A stretch of DNA of 64,000 nucleotides. It comes from Arthrobacter agilis (GTDB lineage: Bacteria > Actinomycetota > Actinomycetes > Actinomycetales > Micrococcaceae). Positions within the stretch are counted from its first letter, which is position 1, and every line of letters starts with the position of its first letter. The notes below the pieces were generated by a model that did no database searches, was not told the origin of the DNA, and was given only the letters and a program-made list of their open reading frames with translations. Shown piece after piece: positions 25,196 to 33,468 of the stretch. The position numbers and the translations under genes were made by a program. The stretch spans positions 2,914,001 through 2,978,000 of the forward strand of contig NZ_JAUSXO010000001.1 in NCBI RefSeq assembly GCF_030816075.1, read 5' to 3'.

Positions 25196-26242
25196 CTACG
25201 CCTCGAGGGCGCCGGCCCAGAGGTTGATGTCGGAGTCGACGGCGAATTCGTCGATCGCATGGAGTTCCTGGTCGGTGAAGTCCAGGCGGGCGACGGCGGT
25301 GAGGCTGTCCTCCAGCTGGGCCACGCTGGAGGCGCCGATCAGGGCGGAGGTCACCGGGGTGCCCTTGGACTGGTTCCGCAGCACCCATGCGATCGCCAGC
25401 TGCGCCAGCGACTGGCCCCGCCCCTCCGCGATCGCGTTCAACCCGCGGATGCGCTCCAGGTTCTCCGCGCTCAGCTGCTCCCGGTCCAGGGACTTGCCGG
25501 CAGCGGCCCGGGAGTCCGAGGGCACCCCGTCCAGGTACCGGCCGGTCAGCAGGCCCTGCGCCAGCGGGGAGAACGCGATCGACCCCGCCCCGACCTGCTC
25601 GAGGGCCTGGAAGAGGTTCGGGGACCCGTTCTCCGTCCACCGGTTCAGCATCGAGTACGACGGCTGGTGGATCAGCAGCGGCGTACCCAGGTCTGCCAGG
25701 ATCGCCGCCGCCTCCAGGGTGCGTTCGGGCGAGTACGAGGAGATCCCCGCGTACAGGGCCCGGCCCGAGCGGACCGCGGTGTCCAGGGCCCCCATCGTCT
25801 CCTCCAGGGGGGTGTCCGGGTCCGGGCGGTGGCTGTAGAAGATGTCCACGTACTCGAGGCCCATCCGCTCCAGCGACTGGTCGAGGCTCGCCAGCAGGTA
25901 CTTCCGGGAGCCGAAGTCCCCGTACGGGCCGGGCCACATGCCGTACCCGGCCTTCGTGGAGATGACCAGCTCGTCCCGGAACGGCCGGAAGTCGTCCTTC
26001 AGGTGCCGGCCGAAGTTCGTCTCCGCGCTGCCCGCGGGCGGACCGTAGTTGTTCGCGAGGTCGAAGTGCGTGACCCCCAGGTCGAACGCCCTGCGCAGGA
26101 TGGCGCGCTGCACGTCGAACGCCTTGTCGTCCCCGAAGTTGTGCCACAGTCCCAGCGACACCGCGGGCAGATGCAGGCCGCTGGCGCCCACCCGCCGGTA
26201 CGGCATCGTCGTGTAACGGTCATCGGCAGGGTGAAAGGTCAT
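25196..26242 (-). CDS. Aldo/keto reductase, L-glyceraldehyde-3-phosphate reductase (YghZ/MgrA) type
   Basis: A 348-residue AKR14-like reductase. The opening YRRVGASGLHLPAVSLGLWHNFG, FDLANNYGPPAGSAE with the catalytic Asp and Tyr, ISTKAGYGMWPGPYGDFGS with the Lys, and DIFYSHRPDPDTPLEE with the His match YghZ closely. YghZ reduces L-glyceraldehyde 3-phosphate and methylglyoxal with NADPH. First gene of an operon with the TolB-like and mannonate dehydratase genes, so it may act on a sugar or triose intermediate. A strong terminator stands just upstream, so it needs its own promoter in the 60 bp before the start or read-through. Confidence 0.9.
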   Translation of the reverse strand: MTFHPADDRYTTMPYRRVGASGLHLPAVSLGLWHNFGDDKAFDVQRAILRRAFDLGVTHFDLANNYGPPAGSAETNFGRHLKDDFRPFRDELVISTKAGYGMWPGPYGDFGSRKYLLASLDQSLERMGLEYVDIFYSHRPDPDTPLEETMGALDTAVRSGRALYAGISSYSPERTLEAAAILADLGTPLLIHQPSYSMLNRWTENGSPNLFQALEQVGAGSIAFSPLAQGLLTGRYLDGVPSDSRAAAGKSLDREQLSAENLERIRGLNAIAEGRGQSLAQLAIAWVLRNQSKGTPVTSALIGASSVAQLEDSLTAVARLDFTDQELHAIDEFAVDSDINLWAGALEA

Positions 26243-26302
26243 CGGTCGTTCTTTCCGTTCGTGGTGGGGCGGGGACGGCAGGGCCGCCGTCGGGCCTGGA
26301 CG

Positions 26303-26337
26303 ACGGGCGCCACGGAGAAACGCCGTGGCGCCCGTCG
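26303..26337. terminator. Strong hairpin after the Gfo/Idh gene
   Basis: A 14-bp perfect stem, GACGGGCGCCACGG at 26303-26316 with CCGTGGCGCCCGTC at 26324-26337, seven-base loop. It lies directly downstream of the Gfo/Idh stop and upstream of the aldo/keto reductase, splitting the two operons or tuning read-through. Confidence 0.8.
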
Positions 26338-26340
26338 GGA

Positions 26341-27462
26341 TCAGGAGAGGGTGGACGCGTACGGGTCCCAGTCCTCGGGCAGCGGTTCGGCGGCGGTCGC
26401 CGTGCTGGAGAGCGAGACGAACTCGCCCGTGGCGACGCTCTCGGAGATCGAGACCATGGCGTCGAGGACGTGGTAGGCCATCTCGCCCTGGGCGCGGTGC
26501 GGACGGCCCTCGCGCAGGGCGCGGGCCATCTCGAGCACGCCGCTGCCGCGGGTCGAGGTCGCGCCGACCGCGGGGATGATCTCCGGCTCGTCGCTTCCGC
26601 GGCGCGTGAGCGTCAGGTCCCCGGTGAAGTTGTTCGGGTCGGGGAACGCGAGCGTCCCCTCCGTACCGGTGACCTCGACGAAGCCGGCGCGCTTGAGCGG
26701 CGAGTCGAAGCTGAAGATGCTCTGCGAGGACTCGCCGTTCGCGAACTGGGCGATGGCGCTGACGTGCGAAGGCACTGTGACGTCGAAGACCTCGCCGGCC
26801 TTGGGGCCGGAGCCGATGGTCCTGGTCGCGCGGGACGTCGAACCGAAGCCGGCCACCTTGGTGATGGCACCGAAGGTCTGCACGAGAGTGGTCAGGTAGT
26901 AGGGCCCGATGTCGAACAGCGGCCCGGCACCCTCCTGGAAGAGGAAGGCGGGGTTCGGGTGCCAGGACTCGGGGCCCGGGGACTGCATCAGGGTCAGCGC
27001 CGTGAGGGGCACCCCGATGTCGCCGCGCGCCACGAGGCGGAGCGCTGTCTGCAGGCCCGCGCCGAGGAAGGTGTCCGGGGCGCAGCCGAGGCGCACGCCG
27101 GCGGCGTCGGCGGTCTTGAGCAGGCCGATGCCGCTCTCGCGGTCCAGTGAGAAGGGCTTCTCGCTCCAGACGTGCTTGCCCGCGTCGACGGCCGCGGCGG
27201 CCACCTCGACATGCGCGGCGGGGATGGTCAGGTTGACGACGATCTCGACATCGGGGTGGTCCAGTGCATCCTGCACCCCGCCGGAGGTCGGTACGCCGAA
27301 TTCGGCGGCGCGGGCGGCTGCGACCTCCTCGAACATGTCGGCGACGATGTGCACCTTCACGTCGGGGAAGCTCGTCAGGTTCGTGAGGTATTCCTTGCTG
27401 ATGACCCCGGCGCCGATGACGGCGACGCCGACGGGGCCCGTGCGCTGTGTTCCGATGCTCAT
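26341..27462 (-). CDS. Gfo/Idh/MocA family oxidoreductase
   Basis: A 373-residue NAD(P)-dependent sugar dehydrogenase. VAVIGAGVISKEYL near residue 12 is the Rossmann motif and HVWSEKPFSLDRESG near residue 95 is the EKP motif with the catalytic lysine. GPLFDIGPYYLTTLVQTFG carries the DxGxYxxxxL..FG pattern of the C-terminal beta domain. The family oxidises or reduces cyclic polyols and sugars. Its ATG overlaps the stop of the upstream isomerase gene by four bases, so the pair works together, presumably on one sugar. Control by the divergent LacI repressor is likely. Confidence 0.9.
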   Translation of the reverse strand: MSIGTQRTGPVGVAVIGAGVISKEYLTNLTSFPDVKVHIVADMFEEVAAARAAEFGVPTSGGVQDALDHPDVEIVVNLTIPAAHVEVAAAAVDAGKHVWSEKPFSLDRESGIGLLKTADAAGVRLGCAPDTFLGAGLQTALRLVARGDIGVPLTALTLMQSPGPESWHPNPAFLFQEGAGPLFDIGPYYLTTLVQTFGAITKVAGFGSTSRATRTIGSGPKAGEVFDVTVPSHVSAIAQFANGESSQSIFSFDSPLKRAGFVEVTGTEGTLAFPDPNNFTGDLTLTRRGSDEPEIIPAVGATSTRGSGVLEMARALREGRPHRAQGEMAYHVLDAMVSISESVATGEFVSLSSTATAAEPLPEDWDPYASTLS

Positions 27463-28193
27463 TTCTTTCCTTCGTTCAGGTACGCGAGGCTGTCGGCGAC
27501 GGCGCCGAAGATGTCGCCCTCGAAGTCGTCGAGTTCGACGACGGCCGCTTCCAGCGCGGGGGCTGCGTCGAGCACGTCCCAGACGCGCATGCTGCCGGAT
27601 CCGACGGCCACCTGCTCCTTGTCGTTCTTGGTGAGCGGGCCGTCCTTGATGTGGACGAAGCGCACACGGTCGCCGAGACGGCGGAGCAGTTCTGCCGGGT
27701 CCTCGCCGCCCACGGCGGCCCAGTAGGTGTCCACCTCGAGGACCACCTCGGGGTCGAGGTAGCCGGCGAGGACCTCGAGCGCCGAGGTGCCGTCGATCCG
27801 CTCCTCGAGCTCGAACTCGTGGTTGTGGTAGCCGACGGTGATGCCGTATCCGGCACCCTTCTTCGCTGCCGCGTTGAGGGCCTCGGCGGTGGCCCTGATG
27901 TCCTCGTCGGTGGTCCAGTGCGAGCGCTCCACGTGGGGGTCGATCACGGTGCCGATGCCGAGTTTCCGGGCGGCCTCGAAGATCTCGTCCTGATCGGCGC
28001 GGAGCAGCGGTGCGTGGCCGGACGGGGCGGTCAGCCCGCTCTCCGAGAGGGCGGCCGCGAGCTCGTCGGCGGTGGCCACGAAGTTGTAGGGCTCGACGGC
28101 GGTGTAGCCGAGTGCGGCGACGCGCTTGATGGTGCCCGGCAGGTCCTCCCCCAGTGCTGTCCGCAGTGTGTAGAGCTGGAGTGAATACGTCAC
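27459..28193 (-). CDS. Sugar phosphate isomerase/epimerase, AP-endonuclease-2 fold
   Basis: A 244-residue TIM barrel of the xylose isomerase-like group. It starts MTYSLQLYTLRTALGEDLPG. YHNHEFELEERIDG, VVLEVDTYWAAVGGEDP and VRFVHIKDGP contain the metal-binding Glu, Asp and His set. Such proteins isomerise or epimerise sugars, inosose or sugar phosphates; combined with a Gfo/Idh dehydrogenase they often handle oxidised sugars. First gene of the operon facing the LacI repressor; start 28193 follows GGAGAATTCTCC. The operator at 28226 lies 33 bp upstream. Confidence 0.88.
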   Translation of the reverse strand: MTYSLQLYTLRTALGEDLPGTIKRVAALGYTAVEPYNFVATADELAAALSESGLTAPSGHAPLLRADQDEIFEAARKLGIGTVIDPHVERSHWTTDEDIRATAEALNAAAKKGAGYGITVGYHNHEFELEERIDGTSALEVLAGYLDPEVVLEVDTYWAAVGGEDPAELLRRLGDRVRFVHIKDGPLTKNDKEQVAVGSGSMRVWDVLDAAPALEAAVVELDDFEGDIFGAVADSLAYLNEGKK

Positions 28194-28225
28194 GGAGAAT
28201 TCTCCTCGCTGAGAAAATGGGGTTA

Positions 28226-28239
28226 CTGAACCGGTTCAG
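28226..28239. promoter_or_regulatory. LacI-type operator in the divergent promoter region
   Basis: A perfect 14-bp palindrome with the CG centre typical of LacI-family operators, CTGAACCGGTTCAG. A half-site, ACTGAAC, follows about 15 bp away. It sits between the isomerase operon and the LacI gene, so the repressor probably controls both directions. Confidence 0.8.
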
Positions 28240-28305
28240 ATACTCACTGAACTTATGGGATATGCCGGAGCGGGTCAAGCAAATCCTGGGGCTATTGTGG
28301 AAACC

Positions 28306-29388
28306 ATGGCCAAGGAAACCATTGCGGGTCTGGCAAAGAGGCTGGGCATTTCGAAGGCATCTGTGTCCTATGCCCTCAACGGCCAGCCGGGTGTCAGCGA
28401 GCTGACCCGGCGCCGTGTCCTCGACCTCGCCGAGGAACTCGAGTGGTACCCCAGCTCCTCCGCGCGCGCCCTCTCCCGGTCCCGGGCGGGCGCCGTCGGG
28501 ATGGTCCTGTCCGCCGACCCCCTCCTAATCGGCACGGAGCCGTACTACATGGCGATGCTCGCCGGCATCGAGACCGCCCTCGCCGAGGGGGACATGGCCC
28601 TGATGCTGCGGATGGTGGGCAAGGACCCGGCCCAGGAGCGCGCCACCTACGAGCGCTGGGCCGGCGAGCGGAAGGTGGACGGCGTGCTGGTGTTCGACCA
28701 CCTGCACGACGATCCCCGGCCTGCCCTCCTGGAACGCCTCGGCATGCCGTTCGTGCTGCACGGCGCGCCGGAGTCGGCTGCACCGGCGGTCTTCTCCGGG
28801 ACGACGACGGACCACGCGGGCGAGGCTGCCACGATCGTCGATCACCTCCACGACCGCGGACACCGGCGGATCGCGCACGTCTCCGGCCCGCACACGTTCC
28901 TGCACGAGGAGGAGCGGATCCGGGGTGTGGCGGCGTGTGCGGCCGGGCACGGCATCGAGGTGGTCCCGTTCGAGGCGGACTACGCACTCAAGGCCGGGCA
29001 CGATGCCGTGGTGGCCCTCCTGCAGGCCCCCGGGGACAGGCCCACCGCGATGATCTTCGGCAACGACCTCATGTCGATGGGCGGCCTGCTCGCCCTGCGC
29101 GAGCTCGGGCTCCGGTGTCCCGGGGACGTCGCGATCGTCAGCTGGGACGATTCGCTGCACTGCCAGCTCGCGTCACCGGCAGTGACGGCACTGTCCCGCA
29201 ACCCCGGCATGCAGGGACGGGTGGCGGCCGAACTGCTGCTCGCACTGCTCGACGCGGGGACCATCCAGACGCGGCCCATCCCCGTCAGCGAACTCGTGGT
29301 GAGGGCCAGCACCGCTCCGGCGTGGGACGCCCTCGGGGCCGTGGACGCCGGTCAGGTGCCTGCCGGGGGGATCTCACCGTTGCTGTAG
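28306..29388 (+). CDS. LacI-family transcriptional repressor
   Basis: A 360-residue regulator. The helix-turn-helix is right at the N-terminus (TIAGLAKRLGISKASVSYAL, then a hinge around WYPSSSARALSRSRAG), followed by a periplasmic-binding-protein-like sensor domain with VDGVLVFDHL, DHAGEAATIVDHLHDRGHRR and AIVSWDDSLH. Start 28306 places the HTH correctly; an in-frame ATG at 28255 adds residues not found in the family. It should bind the palindrome at 28226 and release it on binding a sugar from the pathway. It may also act on other sugar genes nearby. Confidence 0.92.
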   Translation: MAKETIAGLAKRLGISKASVSYALNGQPGVSELTRRRVLDLAEELEWYPSSSARALSRSRAGAVGMVLSADPLLIGTEPYYMAMLAGIETALAEGDMALMLRMVGKDPAQERATYERWAGERKVDGVLVFDHLHDDPRPALLERLGMPFVLHGAPESAAPAVFSGTTTDHAGEAATIVDHLHDRGHRRIAHVSGPHTFLHEEERIRGVAACAAGHGIEVVPFEADYALKAGHDAVVALLQAPGDRPTAMIFGNDLMSMGGLLALRELGLRCPGDVAIVSWDDSLHCQLASPAVTALSRNPGMQGRVAAELLLALLDAGTIQTRPIPVSELVVRASTAPAWDALGAVDAGQVPAGGISPLL

Positions 29389-29639
29389 GGGGCGCGGGGT
29401 ACGGGCGGCAGTTCGTCGATGAGCTCGTTGACGGCGTGGGCGAGGATGTCGGCCTGCTCCACGGGGAGGATCATGAGGCCCTGCAGGTGGGCTTCGAGCT
29501 CGGTCTGGCCGGCGATGCCCGTGTACTCGAAGTACCGCAACCACACCTGGTGCAGGCCCAGCCCGGCGGACTCGATGGCGAGGACCGTGAGCCGGCGCTG
29601 CTGCTCCTGCGTCCCGCGGCCCTCCATCGACTCCCTCAT
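29352..29639 (-). CDS. Small protein with the domain shared by genes at 8830 and 9056
   Basis: A 95-residue soluble protein that is little more than the shared domain: ESAGLGLHQVWLRYFEYTG, LEAHLQGLMILP, QADILAHAVNELIDEL and a closing PRAPYS. The pattern of Trp, Tyr, the AHL/AYL-x-GL turn and the AVNELIDE helix is the same as in the 9056 protein. I do not know the family's function. The start may be ATG 29639 or 29627. Its 3' end overlaps the LacI gene by 37 bp in convergent orientation. Confidence 0.72.
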   Translation of the reverse strand: MRESMEGRGTQEQQRRLTVLAIESAGLGLHQVWLRYFEYTGIAGQTELEAHLQGLMILPVEQADILAHAVNELIDELPPVPRAPYSNGEIPPAGT

Positions 29640-29844
29640 CCGGTCCTCGGAAGGGCACGGTGGGAGCGGAGGCGGCGGGGGTCGGAGGGAACTCTCACGG
29701 TGAACTACTTCCAACACGGCGAGGAACGGGTGCGCGATATCGCGGCCCGGAGCCGGGCCGCAGGAGGAGCGCGGTGCACGCCCGCCCGATTCCGAGTGTA
29801 GGCCGCCCGCGGCCGCGCCGCGGGGGCGGCCGGCGGTGGCGGCC

Positions 29845-29867
29845 GGCGCGGGGATGTGCCCCGCGCC
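29845..29867. terminator. Hairpin after the ROK kinase operon
   Basis: GGCGCGGGG at 29845-29853 pairs with CCCCGCGCC at 29859-29867 over five bases. It lies just past the kinase stop and probably ends the beta-mannosidase/kinase transcript. Confidence 0.65.
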
Positions 29868-29891
29868 GCCCGTCCGGACCTGCTGCGGCCG

Positions 29892-30809
29892 CTATCCCGC
29901 CGTCGCCAGCACCGCGCCCAGGGACAGGGCGTCGCCGGCCAGGGACAGGGCGCCACGGACACCGGACTCGTCGCCCAGCGCGGGCCGGACGATGTAGCCG
30001 CTGCCCGGGTCCGTCAGGGGGTGCTCGGCCAGGGCCCCTCCGACGAGCAGGGCCAGCTGCTCCCGCACGGCGTCGAGCAGTCCCGCGGTCTTCAGCACCC
30101 CGCCGCCGACGACGATCCGCTGCGGTGCCACCGCGTAGGTGATCGTGGCGAGCAGCTGCGCGATGTAGTAGGCGGAGAGGGTAAGGGCGTCCTGGTGCAG
30201 CGGTCCGAGGTCGGTCCCCGGCCTCCCCCACCGCGCCGTGATCGAGGGACCGGAGGTGAGGCCCTCGAGGCAGTCCCCGTGGAACGGGCAGACACCCGCG
30301 AAGGAGTCGTCGGCGTGCCGCCGGATGATGAGGTGGCCGAGCTCCGGGTGGCTGCGGAGCGTGAAGGGTGCCCCGTCGACCACGATCCCGGCGCCGACCC
30401 CGGTGCCCACTGTGACGTACGCGAGGTCGCTGACGCCGCGGCCCGCACCGAACCGGTGTTCGCCGAGAGCCGCGCCCGTCACGTCCGTCACCAGGCGGAC
30501 CGGCGTGCCGGGTGCGAGGCCGAGACCCGCGACGAGGTCCGTGTCCCGCCACCCGGGCTTCGGCGTGGAGGTGATCCAGCCGAACCGGGGGGACGCGGCG
30601 TCGACCTCGACCGGCCCGAAGGAGGCGATGCCCACGGCGTCGAACCGGCCTCCGGCGGCGTACGGCGCGAGGAAGTCCCGCACCGCCGCCAGGGTCCGGG
30701 CCGGGGAGGTCGTGTCGATCCGCGCCTGGTCCACGAGGATGCCGGGATCCTGCGGGTCCGCGACCGCGCAGATCACCTTGGTCCCGCCGGTCTCGATGCC
30801 GGCGATCAT
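29892..30809 (-). CDS. ROK-family sugar kinase (fructokinase/mannokinase-like)
   Basis: A 305-residue cytoplasmic kinase. GIETGGTKVICAVAD at the start is the phosphate-binding motif. TDVTGAALGEHRFGAGRG and VTVGTGVGAGIVVDG form the sugar and phosphate loops. The zinc site is HADDSFAGVCPFHGDCLEG, the His/Cys pattern of YdhR/GmuE-type fructokinases. Those kinases phosphorylate fructose or mannose at C6. Here ATG 30809 overlaps the beta-mannosidase stop by four bases, so it most likely phosphorylates the mannose released, or fructose formed from it; the choice is inference. Confidence 0.88.
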   Translation of the reverse strand: MIAGIETGGTKVICAVADPQDPGILVDQARIDTTSPARTLAAVRDFLAPYAAGGRFDAVGIASFGPVEVDAASPRFGWITSTPKPGWRDTDLVAGLGLAPGTPVRLVTDVTGAALGEHRFGAGRGVSDLAYVTVGTGVGAGIVVDGAPFTLRSHPELGHLIIRRHADDSFAGVCPFHGDCLEGLTSGPSITARWGRPGTDLGPLHQDALTLSAYYIAQLLATITYAVAPQRIVVGGGVLKTAGLLDAVREQLALLVGGALAEHPLTDPGSGYIVRPALGDESGVRGALSLAGDALSLGAVLATAG

Positions 30810-33406
30810 CGCGCCGCGTCCCCTGCGGCCCCGCCCGATCCGGCCGGAACGAGGGACGCGCTGTCCCCGATGCACCGGACGACGGGGAACAGCTCGGCGG
30901 CCGAGAGGTCGGCGGGTACGTCCAGGGGACCGCCGTCACGCCGGCTGATCGTGAAGACGGCCGTCTCGCCCGGCAGCACGGTGAGCATCATCTCGTCCAC
31001 GGCGAGCTCCGGTGCCCGCACGCCGAGCAGGTCCGCAAGGCGGTCCGCGAACACGCACAGGTCGCGCAGCAGCGTCTCGGCGTGGACGCTGACGCGCAGG
31101 GCGCCGCCGTCGGCGGTCGCCTGCGCCGTGAAGCGCGGCGCGGTCGGCGCGAGCGCGGCATCGGGTGCGAAGAACCAGGTGGAGCGCAGCCCGTCGGCCC
31201 CGGCCACCAGGAACTCGGCGTCGCTGACGGCGGCGAGACCCTCGGGGAGCACGGCGCGTGCCGTCCCGTCCGCCGCGGCGGTGAGCGGGAGGGTCTCGCG
31301 GGCCAGTTCCGTCCCGTCCAGGGTCAGCCGGCGCACGACGACGTCGGCCGTCCAGGCGGCCAGGCCGTCGTTGACGAGCACCACTTCGAGCCCGTCGGGG
31401 CCCGTGGGGTCGTCGGTCCCGCCGGCGGTGACGGGGACGATCGCCAGCAGGTGGTCCGCGAAGGAGCGGCGCAGCGCGTACCAGACGGGCTTCTCGATGC
31501 CGTCGCCGTCCACGGCGGACCAGCTGAGCACCGGCCAGCAGTCGTTGAGCTGCCAGATGACCACGCCCGCGCAGCGCTCGCGTGTCCGCAGCCACTCGGC
31601 GCCCGCTGCCTGCGAGCGTGCCTGCACCATCTGCGTGAGGTAGTGCCAGTCCTCGGCGGTCCGGGGTTCTCCGAAGTAGGGCGCGAGGCCCCGGGCGAGC
31701 TTGTCCATGCCGTCCGCGGCCCGCATGTGGTGTGCCACCTGCGGGTTCCCGGGGACCAGCTCGCCCTCGGTCACGACGCGCTGCAGCGTGGACCAGGCCG
31801 GGGGTGCGCACCAGCCCATCTCGGACACGAACGGCGGGTCGACGTCCCGGTAGTGGACGTAGTCGACGTTGTTCCAGACCTCCCAGATGTGCACGGGCCC
31901 GGCGTCGCGGTCGTTCGGGTGCTTGTCGAGGGAACCGGCCCAGGGGCTGTTGGGCACGTAGGGGCGGGAAGGGTCGAGGCGGTTGATGACGCCCGGGAGC
32001 ACGTCGGTGTAGAAGGCGGCGCCGTACGGGCGTCCGTCGAGGATCTCCGGCCAGCCCCAGTCGTACATGCCCCACACGCACTCGTTGCCGCCGCACCAGA
32101 TCACGAGGCTCGGGTGCGAGGACAGGCGGGCCACGGCCTGCTCGGCCTCGGTGGTCACGGCCTCGATCATGGCGTCCGACTCGTCGTAGGCGGCGCAGGC
32201 GAACAGGAAGTCGTGCCAGACCATGAGGCCGCGCTCGTCGCACCCGGCCATGAACTCCTCCGTGGAGAAGTAGCCCCCGCCCCAGACGCGCAGCAGGTTC
32301 GCGCCGCCGTCGACCGCCTGGTCGAGGCGCTGCCCGAGCCGCTCCTCGGTGACCTCGGCGATGAAGGGGTCGTCCGGGATCCAGTTGTAGCCGCGCACGC
32401 GGACGCGGCGGCCGTTGACCGCCAGGGCCCAGGTGGTGCCGATCGCGTCGGGTTCCTCCTGCACCGCCACGGTGCGCAGGCCGACGCGGCGGGTCCCGGC
32501 GGACAGCGCGCCGCCGTCGCCGTCGAGGACCACGGACAGGTCGTAGAGCGGCTGGGCGCCCAGTCCCACGGGCCACCACAGCTGGGGGTCGGCCACATCG
32601 AGGACGAGGACGACGTCGTCGGTGTCGGCCGGGATGGTCGCCCGCGCGGCTTCCGCGCCGTCGGGTGCGGTCAGGACCGCGGTCAGGGTCAGGCCCGGCG
32701 TGGAGGCCGGACGGTCGATCCCCACGCTGACGCTGACCTGCGCCGACACTCCGTCGGCGCCGTCGTGCAGCAGCGTGTCGGGCCGGATGGAGGCGATGCG
32801 CCCGCGTGACCAGGATTCGAGGCGGATCGGCTGCCAGATGCCGGCCGTGACGTAGTGCGGTCCCCAGTCCCAGCCGAAGTTGCAGGCGCTCTTGCGGACG
32901 TAGGGGTAGGGCTCCTCGTAGGGGCGGGGCAGTTCGCCGCCGAGCTGGACCTCGCACTCGTGGGCGGCGTCCCAGGCGGAGCCGAACGTGATCTCGAGGA
33001 GATTCTCGCCGCGAAGGAGGAGGTGGGCGACGTCCCAGCGGTACCCGATGTGCTGGTCGTGGACGACGGCGACCTCGTGCCCGTTCAGGCGGACGGTGGC
33101 GAAGGTGTCGAGACCGTCGGAGACGAGCTCGGTCCGTTCCTCGGACGTCCCGCTCCAGGTGAAGGTGCGCGAGTAGGTCCACTGCGAGTGCCCGATCCAC
33201 ATCTGGTCCGCCTCGCGCAGGCCGACGTCCGGGTCCTCCAGCAGGCCGGCGGCCAGCAGGTCGGTGTGGACCTGGCCGGGCACGGTGGCGGGGATGGCAG
33301 CGCCCCCCGTGGCGTACGACGGCGAGCCGTCCGGCCCGGCGGTCCAGGCGAGGTTCCAGGTGCCGCCCAGGTCGAGGATCTGCGGGGCGGTGGTCGTGAG
33401 GTTCAT
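30806..33406 (-). CDS. Beta-mannosidase, glycoside hydrolase family 2
   Basis: An 866-residue GH2 enzyme without a signal peptide, so intracellular. The jelly-roll N-terminal domain contains PATVPGQVHTDLLAAGL and FGWDWGPHYVTAGIW, both typical of beta-mannosidases. The barrel has VIWCGGNECVWG with the acid/base Glu and DPPFVSEMGW with the nucleophile Glu. The family removes terminal beta-mannose from manno-oligosaccharides. ATG 33406 is preferred over ATG 33412 because the GGAG is seven bases from the former and one from the latter. It lies 62 bp after the oligosaccharide transporter operon and may be read from it. Confidence 0.93.
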   Translation of the reverse strand: MNLTTTAPQILDLGGTWNLAWTAGPDGSPSYATGGAAIPATVPGQVHTDLLAAGLLEDPDVGLREADQMWIGHSQWTYSRTFTWSGTSEERTELVSDGLDTFATVRLNGHEVAVVHDQHIGYRWDVAHLLLRGENLLEITFGSAWDAAHECEVQLGGELPRPYEEPYPYVRKSACNFGWDWGPHYVTAGIWQPIRLESWSRGRIASIRPDTLLHDGADGVSAQVSVSVGIDRPASTPGLTLTAVLTAPDGAEAARATIPADTDDVVLVLDVADPQLWWPVGLGAQPLYDLSVVLDGDGGALSAGTRRVGLRTVAVQEEPDAIGTTWALAVNGRRVRVRGYNWIPDDPFIAEVTEERLGQRLDQAVDGGANLLRVWGGGYFSTEEFMAGCDERGLMVWHDFLFACAAYDESDAMIEAVTTEAEQAVARLSSHPSLVIWCGGNECVWGMYDWGWPEILDGRPYGAAFYTDVLPGVINRLDPSRPYVPNSPWAGSLDKHPNDRDAGPVHIWEVWNNVDYVHYRDVDPPFVSEMGWCAPPAWSTLQRVVTEGELVPGNPQVAHHMRAADGMDKLARGLAPYFGEPRTAEDWHYLTQMVQARSQAAGAEWLRTRERCAGVVIWQLNDCWPVLSWSAVDGDGIEKPVWYALRRSFADHLLAIVPVTAGGTDDPTGPDGLEVVLVNDGLAAWTADVVVRRLTLDGTELARETLPLTAAADGTARAVLPEGLAAVSDAEFLVAGADGLRSTWFFAPDAALAPTAPRFTAQATADGGALRVSVHAETLLRDLCVFADRLADLLGVRAPELAVDEMMLTVLPGETAVFTISRRDGGPLDVPADLSAAELFPVVRCIGDSASLVPAGSGGAAGDAAR

Positions 33407-33468
33407 GCACATACTCCAGTGGGTCTGCGGCGCCGCGGGGGCTGCCGGTGGTTCGGGTGCCGGAGGGC

